A stretch of DNA of 64,000 bases from Zeus faber (lineage: Eukaryota > Chordata > Actinopteri > Zeiformes > Zeidae). Each line of letters starts with the position of its first letter. Position 1 is the first letter of the stretch. A program made the translations under genes and the position numbers. The stretch covers positions 11,507,877-11,571,876 of the forward strand of contig OY482864.1 in assembly GCA_960531495.1 (NCBI GenBank), read 5' to 3'. Positions 49,051 through 60,740 of this stretch are shown here, one piece after another. Below the pieces are notes generated by a model that was given only the letters and a program-made list of their open reading frames with translations, made no database searches and was not told the origin of the DNA.

Positions 49051-49308
49051 TGTGGCAGATTCGTCACCACACGCCACCCAAGTGACGTGTTCAGGGCCCT
49101 CCGGCACAGAGACACAGACGACAGGGTGTTGATAACACCAGTTCATTATAGCGATGAGGCTAGGTGGAATTAGCCAGGAGCAGATCGAACATGTCATCAC
49201 AGGGCTCCTGTCCTGAATGAGTGTGTGGATGGGGTTTTTAATCCTGATGCTCGTTAGCCCAACCAACGATCATCAGGTGTGGCTACTCAAGCCATCCCAT
49301 CCACCACA
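49051..49308 (-). repeat. LTR-like block related to the solo LTR at 33345
   Basis: Starts TGTGGCAGATTCG and ends CCATCCACCACA. Shares GGCACAGAGACACAGACGAC and GGTGGAATTAGCCAGGAGCA with 33345-33571, plus an extra ~30 bp near 49245-49290. It lies just upstream of the ERV gag on the minus strand, so it is probably that ERV's 5' LTR. No primer binding site or flanking duplication could be shown. Confidence 0.6.
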
Positions 49309-50828
49309 CTTATACACTTGGCCTTTTCTCAATCTGTGTTCTTATGGTCTTGTGAAACGTCATCAGTCGCAGCCCAAGTACTGTTCCAATTCAAAGTCGC
49401 ATCAAGCCAAGTCCAGTCCAGATGCCCGGATGTCGACTTACTCCACTCATTTTATCGAGGATGCATCGGTGGTGACTTTGTGTGGACTTGAGGCAACAGC
49501 CAAGTATCCGAGAATGCATTTTGCAGAATGACCGTCCTGCGTCCTCCCGTCCCCGGGAGTCTGGACTCCCGAGCCGAACATGGCAAGTCTGAACTACCAA
49601 GTCTGCATGTCCGGACTTTGCGTACTTGGTATTGAGAAACGGCAACTGACTCTTTATTTTCCAGTTGTTTCAGAACTTTTTATTAATTCTTAATATAACA
49701 ATTCTTTATTTAATTGTATATGTAATAACCCACAATCTTCCCAATCAATGCTTTCCCACAATCTTCCTGATTGATGCTTTTCACGATCCTTCCTACTTCA
49801 TATGCCTGTCGGCCTGAGGCACCGATATTCGTTTTTCCTACGATCTTCCCAATGGATGCTGTAAGTTTGGACTCTGGTTTTGTCTCTGCGCACCTGCTGT
49901 CATGTCCAGGCAACTCTGTCTCGTCGATAAACTCTCTTTTTCGTTCGATTCAGTCCACAGATGTCTTACAGTCGGTTCCCGACCGCCGCTGTGCACACAA
50001 CCTGAACACAAAAGGTCAGACAAAGTGAAATTGGAGATCCCATCCGCCAGATTGTCTTGGAAATTCCACTGTGTGGTCCCTGAAATACCCCCTTGCTATC
50101 GGGGACAAACTGATAACTGTTAACTAGAACATGGAACGAGAAAAATGGGAGGGCAATACAGCAATACACTGTGAAACAGTCACGCCGGAGTCTCTTTGTA
50201 CATTTGTCGGAGGGAGTTCTTATACAAAAAAGAGTTGGACCGTGTCTTGTGACGCACATCGTTTGTTGTCTTATCTTCTGCACTTAAACGCTAAAAGGTT
50301 TCTCAGTCATTGTCTCATCTTCAGCACACAAGCTTGGAAAGTTGTTGAGTCATTGTGTCTTATACAGGCTAGAAAACTGCTGTCATTGAGTGACTACTGT
50401 ATGCTATTAGTCTCATGTTTGACCGTTATCTTATCCTTACACACAAACTGCACCACATTGTTTTATGAGCAGAACATGTGAATATAAAAAGGAAAGAATT
50501 AGCACCAGTTACAGTATATGTAAATATACAAGAGTAAAATTATGATTTATTGGTTGTATAAAGAGGGAAAACTTTGTTTTCCATTTATTCCATAAAAAAC
50601 TTAAAAGACGTTTTGCCCATTGTCTTAAATGAAAACAACATTTAAGAATGTATGTTGTTCTTGAACAATGTTTAAAAAAATCTTCAAATATATAAAATAT
50701 GAAATACTCGATTGTTAAATGAAAGTGCAATATGAGGCATGATACATTCTTCCTTTAAATATGGTTGTGAATGGAAAAATTGTCTGTCTTCACATCATCA
50801 AAAAAAAGAAGGCAAAGCAGAACTGAGC
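49309..50828. other. non-coding; possible small MITE at about 49370-49660
   Basis: Positions 49370-49660 have loosely inverted ends (CCAAGTACT, AGTACGCAAAGTCC on the other strand) and a perfect CGGGAGT-CTGG-ACTCCCG hairpin at 49554-49571. The rest is AT-rich and unassigned, and includes the 3' flank of the hAT gene. Confidence 0.35.
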
Positions 50829-51207
50829 TTATAACTTCAAATTATTTTTCAAAAAGATGATGTCGACATTGTCTGGGGAGAGGGTAGACCTCTTTGCAGT
50901 CGTTTTGTCCCCTGCCGTAGAGAACACCCTCTCATAAGGAACTGGCACAGTGAGGTGGCATCTTGCCATCATGGCAATGTGAGGGTATTTACACTCATTG
51001 CTTTATCACCATGTCAGTGGATCACCATCTCCTGAAATTCCGCTTGCTGCCTTGTAGGATGCCACCTCCTCTTCAATGGTGTTGGCAAATGTCTTGCCTG
51101 TGCCCTTGCTCGCAAAGGTCTCCCCGAAAAGCTCCTCCATGGCTGACTTATTTTGTGGAGAAGAAGTCTTTGAGTCTGCTCCTGTTGGCTCTGTGGCTTG
51201 ACATGGC
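50829..51207 (-). pseudogene. hAT (ZBED-type) transposase, C-terminal dimerisation segment
   Basis: Minus-strand text includes MEELFGETFASKGTGKTFAN, EEEVASYK, DPLTWW and, after a frameshift, ERVFSTAGDKTTAKRS and LSPDNVDIIFLKNNL before a TAA at 50831-50829. This is the hAT C-terminal dimerisation motif. The matching upstream part is at 55531-56641, and two retroelements lie between. Confidence 0.85.
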
Positions 51208-53980
51208 TGTCGTGTGGTATGCTAAGTGGACCCAGGTGCAGAGAACGAGGCAGAGGCAGAGATGAGGTGGCAAAAATAAAGGTTTACTTGTAACAAGCAC
51301 ACAACAAAGGACCACGGTCCGACACGATGTCCAGGGGCAGGCCGAACACCCTGAAAAAGTGCTGCACCATTTGTTCAGCAGTTTCCAGAGCTGAGGGGAG
51401 CTTGGGCAGAGGAATAAAGCGGCAGGCCTTGGAGAACCGGTCGACAACGACGAAGATGACGGTGTGGCCCCGAGACAGTGGAAGGCCGGTGATGAAGTCC
51501 ACCGAGAGAGACCAGGGATGACTGGGGATGGGAAGGGGATGCAGCAGCCCCATGGGACGTGACCTGGGGTTCTTGTTCTGGGTGCAGACGATGCAGGCAG
51601 CCACGAAGGACCGGACATCCTCTCTCCATGGTAGGCCACCAGAAACGTCAGTGGAGGAACTCGAGGGTCCTGGAGATCCCCGGGTGGCCAGTGAGGCGGG
51701 ATGAATGCCTCCATTGCAGGACTTGTGACCAGACTTCGGGACCAACAGGTGACCTGGGGGGCCGTTGCCGAAATCTGCCTCCCTCCTTTGGGCCTGCTGG
51801 ACCTGCGTCTCGATTCCCCAGCGGACCGGAGCCAAGATGCTGGAGCTCTGGAGAATGGGCTCGGGGAGTTCAACCAGCTCAGGAGGGTTGAACTGTCTGG
51901 AGAGAGCGTCGGGCTTGAGGTTCTTGGACCCGGGACGATATGACAGGATGAAGTTGAAACGATTTAAAAAGAGGGCCCATTGGGCTTGCTAGGAGTTGAG
52001 GCGGGTGTTGGGCCCCCTCCAGCCAGTTCTGCCAGTAGCTCTCGGTTCCCTATGTCATAGTTCCGCTCCGCTGGGGTGAGACGACGGGATAAGAAGGCAC
52101 ATGGATGGAGCAGAACGGCTCCCACTTCCACATCGGAAGCATCCACCTCCACAACGAAGGGTAGGGTAGGCTCTGGTGTGGCCAGGACAGGGGCAGTGGT
52201 GAATCGCGTTTTGAGAGCTCTAAACGCCCCATCAGCCTCAGCAGTCCAGGCGAAGCGGGCTGTGGAGGCCCGGTGGATGTCCTAGTGAGGGCGGTGAGAG
52301 GAGCAGCCACAGTGCTTAAACTCCGAATTAATCGTCTGTAAAAGTTGGCAAACCCGAGGAAGCGCTGCACCTGTCTGACTGAGGTGGGCGGTGGCCAGTC
52401 ACGGACGGCTTCGGTCTTGGCAGGATCCATCTGGACGTGACCCTCGGTGATGACAAACCCCAGGAACTGAACGGTGGTGGCGTGGAACTCACTCCTCCAG
52501 TTTCACATAGAGGCCATTGGCAAGTAGACAGTGAAGGACCTGACTCACATTCTGTATGTGTTCGGGAAGGGTCCTGGAGAAGATGAGGATGTCATCGATG
52601 TAGACGAACACGGAGCGGTTGAGAAATTCACGGGGGACGTCGTTTACAAAGACTTGAAAGACAGCGGGAGCATTGGCCAATCCAAAAGGCATGACCAGGT
52701 ATTCATAATGGCCGGTAGGTGTGTTGAAGGCGGTCTTCCACTCATCCCCCTCGCGGACACGGACGAGATTGTATGCATTTCAAAGATCGAGTTTGGTGAA
52801 GATGGTGGCGCCTTGCAGCTGCTCGAAAGAAGTGGACATGAGAGGAAGGGGGTAGCGATTCTTGACCGTGATCTTGTTAAGGCCACAGTAATCAATGCAG
52901 GGACGCAGGGATCATCCTGGAAGGACACGATGAGTGCCTCGCTGTTCGCGTCACTGCTAGGGTGCGGAATGTGATGGCGTAATCCACTACGCTCTGTACC
53001 CCCTGGCGGAGCAGAAGTAGCCGTGTTGACGCCTCCCTCCCACTGGCTGGGTGGTCAAAAACTCAGCGCATCTCTTCAGCAAAAGCCTGGTAGCTGGAGC
53101 AGGCCGGGGTTTGCTGGTTCCAGATGGCTGTGGTCCAGGAGTGTGCTTTGCCTGTGAGTAGTGTGACAATGTATGCCACCCGTGAGCGCTGGGTGGGGAT
53201 GATGGCTGATGGCTGGAGCTCGAAAGCCAGGGAGCATTGAGTCAAAAAGCGACAACCTCCTGGGTTACCGTCGTACCTCTCTGGCACCGGCAGTCGTGGT
53301 TCACGGTGATATGGTGGGCGCGAGTCCATCGGAGGCAGCACTGGCGCAGGAGCCATAGCGTGGAGCCTGTGCCTGGCTCTGCTGGACGGCCTGGGCGAGG
53401 GACTGCAGTTTGTCCAGGATCTGTTGGAGAGCCTGCTCATGAAGGCCAATCGCAGTCCCCTGGTTCGTCAGGGCCACCCGCATTGCGTTCCATCTCTGGA
53501 GGCTGACTCTCTGCTGGGTCCATGTTGGGGCTCAGCCTTGCTGTCGTGTGGTATGCTGAGTGGACCCAGGTGCAGAGAACGAGGCAGAGGCAGAGATGAG
53601 GTGGCAAAAATAAAGGTTTACTTGTAACACGCACACAACAAAGTCAAGGCACAAATAAAGAGATGGGAGAGATGAGATGGGACTCCAAAAAACAAACCGC
53701 CAAAAAACAATTGAACTTTTCAAAACAAAAAAACGGACAAAAGACAAGTAAGAATTTAGTGGGCTTGGAAACGAGAGCTTTGTCAGGAGTCCAGAAAAAC
53801 TCAAGGCTGAGCACAGAAGGACACAAAAGACAGGGTATAAATAGGAAAGACAAAACAAGACACAGGTGAAACATATGACATAATGAGGCTGGGAAATCAG
53901 AAACAGAAACAGGTGAAACAAAGTTTCAGTACTAGCGGCATCTAGTGGCCGATGCCGGAAGGACCCGGGTGACCCTGACA
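51208..53980 (-). mobile_element. young gypsy retrotransposon with internal deletions, target duplication ATGGC
   Basis: The 5' LTR is 53542-53980 (starts TGTCAGGG, ends CACGACA on the minus strand). The 3' LTR survives only as 51208-51309, with 2 differences in 102 bp from its partner. ATGGC flanks both ends (51203-51207, 53981-53985). Gag begins MDPAESQ at about 53525. Gag then breaks near 52950 and jumps into RT, losing protease. RT keeps VYIDDILIF (about 52600). RNase H reads from 52430 ([10 protein letters not shown]), and integrase (HHCC text CIVCTQNKNPRSRP; SVDFITGLPL; VSDRGP) is cut at about 51310 into LTR sequence. Domain order is standard, RT before IN. Confidence 0.92.
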
Positions 53981-54029
53981 ATGGCAGAAAACATGACTTG
54001 ATCTATTCAACTTCTTTTTCCTTTGCCTG

Positions 54030-55528
54030 CTCCCGTACAACATGGCTGGTCTCACTACCGTCCTGTGGACCTTCCACTTCACTCTTGCTGGAACCCTTCT
54101 GTCACAGATCACTCTGGACACTCTTCTCCACCCACCCCACCCTGCCTGAACTCTCTTCTTCACCTCTCTCCTGCACTCACCGCTGCTTTGGATGGTCACC
54201 CCAAGTACTTGAACTCATCTGCCTTCTTCACCTCCCCTCCTTGCATTCTCAGCTTTTCGCCGCCCTCCCTCCAATTCAGTCACATGTATTCGGTCTTACC
54301 CCTGCTGACTTCCATTCCTCTTCTCTCAAATGCATGCCTCCACTTCTCCAGGCTCTCCTCAACCTGCTCCTTAGTCTCGCTAAAGATCACAATGTCTCTG
54401 TACATCTCCCTTATTTTGAAGATGGGTATCAGTACACTTCTTCTCCACTCCTCCGGCATCCTCTCCCTTTCCAGGATGGTGTTAACAGTCTCGTTAGGAA
54501 CGCCACTGCCATCTCACCTAAACATTTCCCTGCTTCCCCAGGTATGTCATCTGGGTCAACTGCCTTTCCACTCTTCATCTTCTTTAATGCTGTTCTTACC
54601 TCATCCTTGCTAATTTGCTGCACTTCTTGATCCACTATCCCCACATCATCCACTCTTCTCTCCCTCTCATTTTCTTCATTCATCAACTCCTCAAAGTACT
54701 CCTTCCACCTTCTCAACACACTCTCCTCACTAGTCAGCACATTCCCATCATTATGCTTCATCACGCTAACCTGCTGTACATCCTTCCCAGCTTGGTCCCT
54801 TTGTCTTGCCAATCAGTACAAGTCCTTTTCTCCTCCCTTACTGTCCACCCTCTCATACAATTTGTCGTATGCCTTTTCCTTTGCCACTTCTCTCTTTGCC
54901 TTGCGCCGCATCAGCTTGTACTCCTGTCTACTTTCTTCATCTCTCTGACTATCCCATTACTACTTCGATAACCTCTTCTGCTCTATGCACTCCTGTACTT
55001 CCTCATTCCACCACCAAGAGTCCTTGTCTTCCTTCGTCTTCCCGCATGATACATAGAGTACCTTCTTGGCCGTCTCCCTCACCACTTCTGCAATTGTTTC
55101 CCGGTCATCTGGTAACCGCTCATTCCCACCTATTGCCTGCCTTACCTCTTCCCTAAATTGCATGCAACACTCCTCCTTTTTCAACTTCCACCATTTTATC
55201 TTTGGCTCTTCTTTCACTCTCTTCCTCTTCTTGGCCTCAGAGTTATCCTACAGACCACCATCCGATGCTGCCTGGCAACACACTTCCCTACCACCACTTT
55301 GCAGTCGTTAATCTCTTTCAGAGTGCACCTCCTGCATAAGATGTAGTCCACCTGTGTGCACCTTCCTCCACTCTTGAATGTCACCCTGTGTTCCTCCCTC
55401 TTCTTGAAATACATATTCACAACAGCCAATTCCATCCTTTTGGCGAAATCCACCACCATCTGTCCTTCCAAATTCCTCTCCAAGACACCATACCTACCCG
55501 TCACCTTCTCGTCACCTATGTCGTCTCT
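54030..55528 (-). mobile_element. RTE-like non-LTR retrotransposon fragment with RT core deleted
   Basis: The minus strand reads endonuclease C-terminus (LVVDFAKRM-like, VTFKSGGRCTQVDYILCRR, 55504-55320), a connecting region (WWKLKKEECC; DSWWWNEEVQECI) and RT start (ARQRDQAGKDVQQV, RRWKEYFEELMNEENERE, ALKKMKSGKAVDPDDIP). At about 54410 LIPIFK joins MYRDIVIFSETKEQ. The C-terminal text (GECRREVKKRVQAGW, TVVRPAMLYG) ends at about 54030. Both ends are truncated, as is a large internal block. Confidence 0.85.
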
Positions 55529-55530
55529 CG

Positions 55531-56641
55531 AGTGATGGTGGTGTCTTCCTCACCTAGGGCCATGGATTGTAGAATCCTTGTTTTCAGAAGTAGGATCATG
55601 AACACAGATGGTGAAATTTCAGTGTCATTAGGGTTGTAACCATTTTGAGGGGTTTGAGCACCTGGAGGATCTCCTCTGCCACTTTCACGTCATCATCAGA
55701 CAAGGTGACAATGTCTTTGATATTTTTTTCAGGGTCTTGTCTGTCAGTGCAGAGTATACAGCTGCCTTCTGCTCAAGATAGCGCTCCAAAATGTCATAAG
55801 TGGAATTCCATCTTGTTGGGACATCGTGTATGAGCTTGTGGGTCGGTAGCTGTAGCATTTCTTGCTTGGTCTTAAACACATGAAGGACTGTTGTGCTTAG
55901 GTGGAAATTGGAAGCCACCTTCCTGATCTTCCCAAGGAGGAGGTCCATCTGGTTCATTGACATTCCCCTTTGGGATGCTAAATTGATCACATGTGCAAAG
56001 CACCCAATCTGATTTGTGCCTGTGTGACTCTCATAGTGGGGCCGCGTCTGGAGCACTGGACTTCACATCTCGCACTCTGCTGTGGTGTCGTGAGCAGTCA
56101 CAGTCACGTAGCTTTCCATTGCCCTGGAGGTCCACCCGTCTGTGGTGAGGGCAACAGAGGATGCCTTGGATAATATGTCAACAATTTTGATCTATTCCTG
56201 TACATTAAGATCTGGCACAATCTTCATACCGAAGTGGGTACGCTAGGGGATTTCGTTGCGTCGCTCAAGCACTTTAAGCATATTTTTAAACTCTTTGTTT
56301 TCCACAACATCCCAATAGATTTGGTAATTTACTCTGGTCGGATTCTGCAGCAAAGGGCTGCTTCAATGGCGAGAAGTTGTTGTTGAGCATCTTTAATTCT
56401 CTTGGCTCCTCCCGTCACTGACACAGCAGGGTGATGTCACGTGAAATGGGTGGCCATGCTTGATGTATTACCGTTCTCATATGGCTTTTCTCATGGCACA
56501 ATGCCAACACACAGAAACAGTTTTGTCCACCACCCTCCTTCCGTCATCATTATATTTTACAGGGAAGCCAAAGTGCTCCCACACATGTGACTTAAATGAT
56601 GCAGGAGGCTTTTCAAGTTCTTCCGTTCCTCTGCTAGCCAT
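55531..56641 (-). pseudogene. hAT (ZBED-type) transposase, N-terminal and core segment
   Basis: The minus-strand ATG at 56641 begins a BED-finger domain (FKSHVWEHFGFPVKY, CWHC, then ATHFT and HH). The catalytic-core text TTDGWTSRAMESYVTVTAHD lies at about 56160-56100, followed by IGCFAHVINLASQRG and HDVPTRWNSTYDILERYLEQ (56056-55760). The text stops near MALGEEDTTITRE (about 55535), where the RTE LINE begins. Stops and frameshifts are present. Possible TIR sequence with CACCACTAG lies upstream near 56970. Confidence 0.88.
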
Positions 56642-57311
56642 GACACTTACTGACTCAGACTTTTTGCAACGCTAGCATTCCTGATTGATTCGTTGGGATT
56701 CATGCCCCCTTCACGTGACACACCGCGGCTCTTTTTCATTGCACTTCAGAGTAGAACACAGTGCACTTCTGTATCCTCTGTCTTCATTACACTGCAACTC
56801 TGCATCGAGATTTATGGAATTATTACTTTAAAAAGTTATGGCGGCAGTCAAACTGTATTTCACTATGATGGTAAAATTTTGCAAATGATCCGCGGTTCAC
56901 ATGCATGCCGAACCGTGGGGGACGACCTGTACGGATCACGGATCAACTACGATCTGTAACACCACTAGTATCTAGCGGCAGACGAGTGCACAAAGGCGTT
57001 TCTCCTTTCAGTCAGATCAGCAGGAAAACCACACGTTGTCACGCACACTAGAGATGGTATAACCACACGATGATACACTTCTTCTGGCTTATACTGTCAA
57101 ACCCACCCATCCTCATCAGCAGCAGGGACGCTAACGCTGCAACACCCTGAGAAAGATATGAGAATGGGTGGTAACAGGGTAATGTGTGTTAAAAAGAAAG
57201 CGCTAATGTGAGAGAGGGACAGATTGCCAGAAAGGCGCTATCCATGGGCAGTTGTTTATGATAAAACATGTATATTTATCAATGTTGGCAGCTGATGCTC
57301 CAGGCCCATTT

Positions 57312-57375
<64 letters not shown>

Positions 57376-58120
57376 AGGAAAAAGGGCGTGATTCAAAGCA
57401 AACAGAACTAATTGAAAGGCGGATGACAGCATCCATTATTCATGGTTTGGGTCTGCATGATGATGGCCCTGCATTTATTTATCTTTTCTATTTGATGTTG
57501 TGTCATTTGCATGGTTGCCATATAATTCATATAATACATGCCAGGTAATCATCACAGTGGCGCGCTCACGCACAAACAACTCACCTGCAGGGCTGCGGCG
57601 TCCACCGGCCGGTGCGAGCCAGGTTTATTCAATGCTATGAAACAACACACGAGTAAAACATCAGAGAGAATGTGTGATGCAGTTTTACTCCAAATTAGTG
57701 TGTTCCATAGTAGATTTAGTAGTTTTCTTTTGTAAAGCTCATTTGTTAAATTAATTTTATTCAAACATTAGTAAAAAGGAGAGAAGTTGTGTTGGTGTTG
57801 ATCCCAACCCAGCGATGCCAGTGAGTGTGTTATGCAAATATCTTGTCTATTAGTCTTGGACTTTCAGGGCAGTTTCATTTATGCTGCTGTGGGATTCTCT
57901 ACCTGCAGGTACGGGTTTAGTGAGGGAGATGGAGTCTTCCTGGCAGTGGGGTGCCGACATGGCATGAGTTTTATTAATAAACATTAACAAAAAGGCTCGC
58001 TGGCAAGGACGGCAATATAAAATAACGGGAATAATAAGTCTCTCTGGTTCTCCTTGGTTGCAGTCTGGTCCCTGTGTCTACGTCCTGCACCACGCGATCC
58101 CTACTGCAAGACAAAACTTT
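56642..58120. other. 5' flank of the hAT element, then non-coding sequence with (CA)n
   Basis: Positions 56642-56975 are probably the hAT 5' UTR/terminal region (CCGCGGTTCACATGCATG, CGATCTGTAACACCACTAG). A (CA)29 run is at 57312-57369. Positions 57430-57600 and 57820-57930 are unique sequence without frames. Confidence 0.45.
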
Positions 58121-59035
58121 GGTCCTCGTCCACACGTATATGGGTATTTTTTAATACTTAGTTTGACCCCTCCGTTTTCAAAATAATTCATGTCCTCACC
58201 AATGGTGTTCTTGATAATATCTTCATCCACACCAGAATGCAAAAACGATTGAAAACGCGGGGATAAAACGTTGTCAAATACCACAGAAGAACATTGGGAG
58301 CATGTGCATTGATGGGCTTCTAACTGAGCCTGGAATACAACAACAATAACACAGCATGGCATTGGTGTACTTTGAACCGCAGATGGTTGGCCTCTGTGTA
58401 TTCATACGCGTCCCCACGGCGGTAACATGACGTTGACTTGCAAACATGTAATTAAACTACGGTGACCAGACGTCCGGGTGGTCCGGCATTGTCCCCGTTT
58501 CAAGCTTCCTGTTACGCATGGCGTTCATTTTTGTTTCATTCAATTACAATTAATACATTTACTATAAAAGACACTGTTAGTATTGGTTTTGTGAGGACAA
58601 ATGGGGAGCCGGGACGCACATCGGTCGGCTGTGGAGAAGGCGGCACTGCCAGACTTTTTTTTTTATCTTTAGTCTTAAAAAAATACGGGACATTTATGGG
58701 AAAATACCCTACATTAAACCTGTGTTATCCACAGGCAAGCATGCCGGTAGTCCGCCGTTCTTGGTAGATTTCTGGCAGATGCTCAATGTGTGAAACAACA
58801 ATTGCGCAAGTGTAAATCGATTTCATGACATCTTGAATCGTGTGGTGAAACCTCCGTTTCACCTGTCCACACAAATACGCAGAAAACAGAGTTTTGAGAA
58901 ATCTCCACCCTGGAAGGCGTTTTCCAAAAGCTTTGTTTTCAGTGACCTGAAACACTGTTTTCACGTGGACAGGGGGCCAAAACTCAGAGAAAATACTACA
59001 TTTTTAAAAATACCCATATACGTGTGGACAAGGCC
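58121..59035. mobile_element. 915-bp hAT-like MITE, TIR ~30 bp
   Basis: GTCCACACGTATATGGGTAT at the left (element end 58121) is matched by the inverse of ATACCCATATACGTGTGGAC at the right (59035). The arms differ only near the tips (GGTCCTC against GGCCTTG). Positions 58460-58720 (GGTGACCAGACGTCC) may be a second repeat inside. There is no transposase and no clean 8-bp duplication. Confidence 0.78.
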
Positions 59036-60680
59036 TTAAGAAAACAGGTCCGACCAATCAGGGCAAATGAGGTGGATCAGGCAGACCCGGTAGAGCTGCG
59101 CCACAACAGGAAGAAGCCAGCACCGTCACCTGCATATTGGGGCTTAACCACAGTCCCTTGTCCGCCACAGCTGCCTTTTCCGCTAAATAGCCGTTGAGGA
59201 GGTTTATGGGGGAACAAGTTCTAAAACGGTTACTGTGTATGGTACAGTATGTATTGGATGTCTGGATAGCCAGTGCTTGTCATACGTGTTCTGAAGGGTC
59301 TTGCCTTCACTCAGAGGTGGAATAATCCAGATTTAGAAAGCTAAAGACCTGCCCTGTTCTTGCTCCAGCCATTCACTGATCTTGGACGTTGGACCTCTCG
59401 ATTGATGCTAATTAGCAAATCCACATGGATGACTCAAAATACCGGAGCGGAATAATGCTGTCTGAAGCCGGAGTTTCCACCGCCGCTTGTGCTGTTAAAT
59501 TTCATCAGCCAGAATCGGTCTGAGGTGACAAAAATGACGTTGAGGATCAGCGCCCGCTTTCATTTAGCAGTCCTCAGACTCTTTTCACTTAAAAAAAAAA
59601 ATGCATTTATTGCTTTGCGGTGGCAGAAAATTGCCAGAATTTGCGCTCAATCTTCCACGCGTCTGTCATCTGGGAGCTATCAAGGCGACGTCAATTAGAC
59701 GGAATGCGGCGCGAAGGCATCATTTATAATCGCAAAAATAATCACAAAACATTCAGCCCCTTGGGGTTGGTGGAGGGGGTGCTGCAACACAATTTGGCTG
59801 TGCCACAGATCCTTCATTCCAGCCCCCACCCGCCCCACCTGTCACTCCCCCCTACCTGTTCCCACACACATCTGGGAGCTATCAGGGGCTAATTAGCAGC
59901 TAATCAATGTTTAATTAAAATGGGGTTGTTAATTAAAATGACTGGTGGAGAGCTTAGGGAACTGCTCGCTCGCTCCTTTTTTTTTTTTTCCTCCATTCCT
60001 TACCTCTGCTCCAACACCTCAGGTAGTGCTCTGAAAGGAGGTCCATCTGGGGGAGGCCCGCCCGAAACTTTACTAACTTCACGGAGAGAGGGAGAGAAGA
60101 GACTTTGCAAAAGCCATTAAACGGCAGTTAAAGTTAAAGAGGCACACAGACTGATGAGTGAGGAATTTCATGACTTAACTCTGTCACAGAAATTAAAAAA
60201 CCAATGAGGTTACCATTACCTCATGTGGTGTTCATGGACCCAGGTACTGTAACGCAGCAGGCCTAGAGGTTAATTTTTTCCATCTTTTCGTGATGTATAT
60301 GCCGTTGATGGAATTCCTAGCGAACGCTTTAAAAGTGTGTGCTATAAGACACTATACTTTTAAATGACCCCCATGGTGGAGATATTTTTCTCCGGGCACA
60401 GTTAATCCAGTCTTGTAGAGGGTAACGGATGGCCTTTTGACTTGTTTTTTAGGTGGCTTTGATTGAATACCAGCCTCTATTGTCTTCCTTCCAGTGGGAC
60501 AAATGAGTTTCAGTGAGTAGCCACCAACGGCGGGGGCTGCTCCCTCAAAATGAGGTATTTTTATCTGCTGCCTCCACTGCGAGCAAATGGGAGTTTGGGG
60601 AGAGGGAGAGGTGGTGAGAGTATGGGAAGGGATGGAGAAAGGGGTGTCTCTACATGATCCACCATTCTGACGACCCGAAC

Positions 60681-60682
<2 letters not shown>
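59036..60682. other. non-coding; candidate conserved blocks at 59470-59960 and 60120-60240
   Basis: Positions 59470-59960 are unique sequence with ATTTATAATCGCAAAAATAA, GGCTAATTAGCAGCTAATC, and GTTTAATTAAAATGG followed by GTTAATTAAAATGAC. CATCTGGGAGCTATCA occurs exactly twice (59667-59682, 59869-59884). No exons were seen. Regulatory function is inferred. Confidence 0.35.

Positions 60683-60739
<57 letters not shown>
60683..60739. repeat. (GT)n microsatellite
   Basis: About 28 uninterrupted units. Confidence 0.95.

Positions 60740-60740
<1 letters not shown>

Larger units (their letters stand above)
43255..49308 (-). mobile_element. endogenous retrovirus (gamma/epsilon-like), gag-pro-RT-RNase H, 3' truncated
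   Basis: Read from the right: an LTR-like 258-bp block (49051-49308); a gag start MGNTQ at about 48920; gag text to 46250, including a zinc knuckle whose second Cys is a stop and last Cys is Tyr; protease LVDSGA at about 46180; RT from about 44600 (LPVKKADG, FTVIDLANA, QYVDDLL at about 44160-44180, FLGCCSY at 43894); RNase H text to about 43400 (GDKLRP, LNPATLLPT). Integrase, env and the 3' LTR are absent. Frameshifts and stops throughout make it non-coding. It is split by three DNA transposons at 45032-45613, 46661-47064 and 47324-48289. Confidence 0.85.

Noticed and set aside
33340-49313. One giant ERV bounded by the LTRs at 33345 and 49051
   Set aside because: The left LTR has its own matching CCAAA on both sides, and CCAAA does not occur next to 49308.
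53998-54630. 210-codon plus-strand open frame
   Set aside because: Antisense shadow of the RTE-like LINE; the minus strand carries the recognisable motifs.
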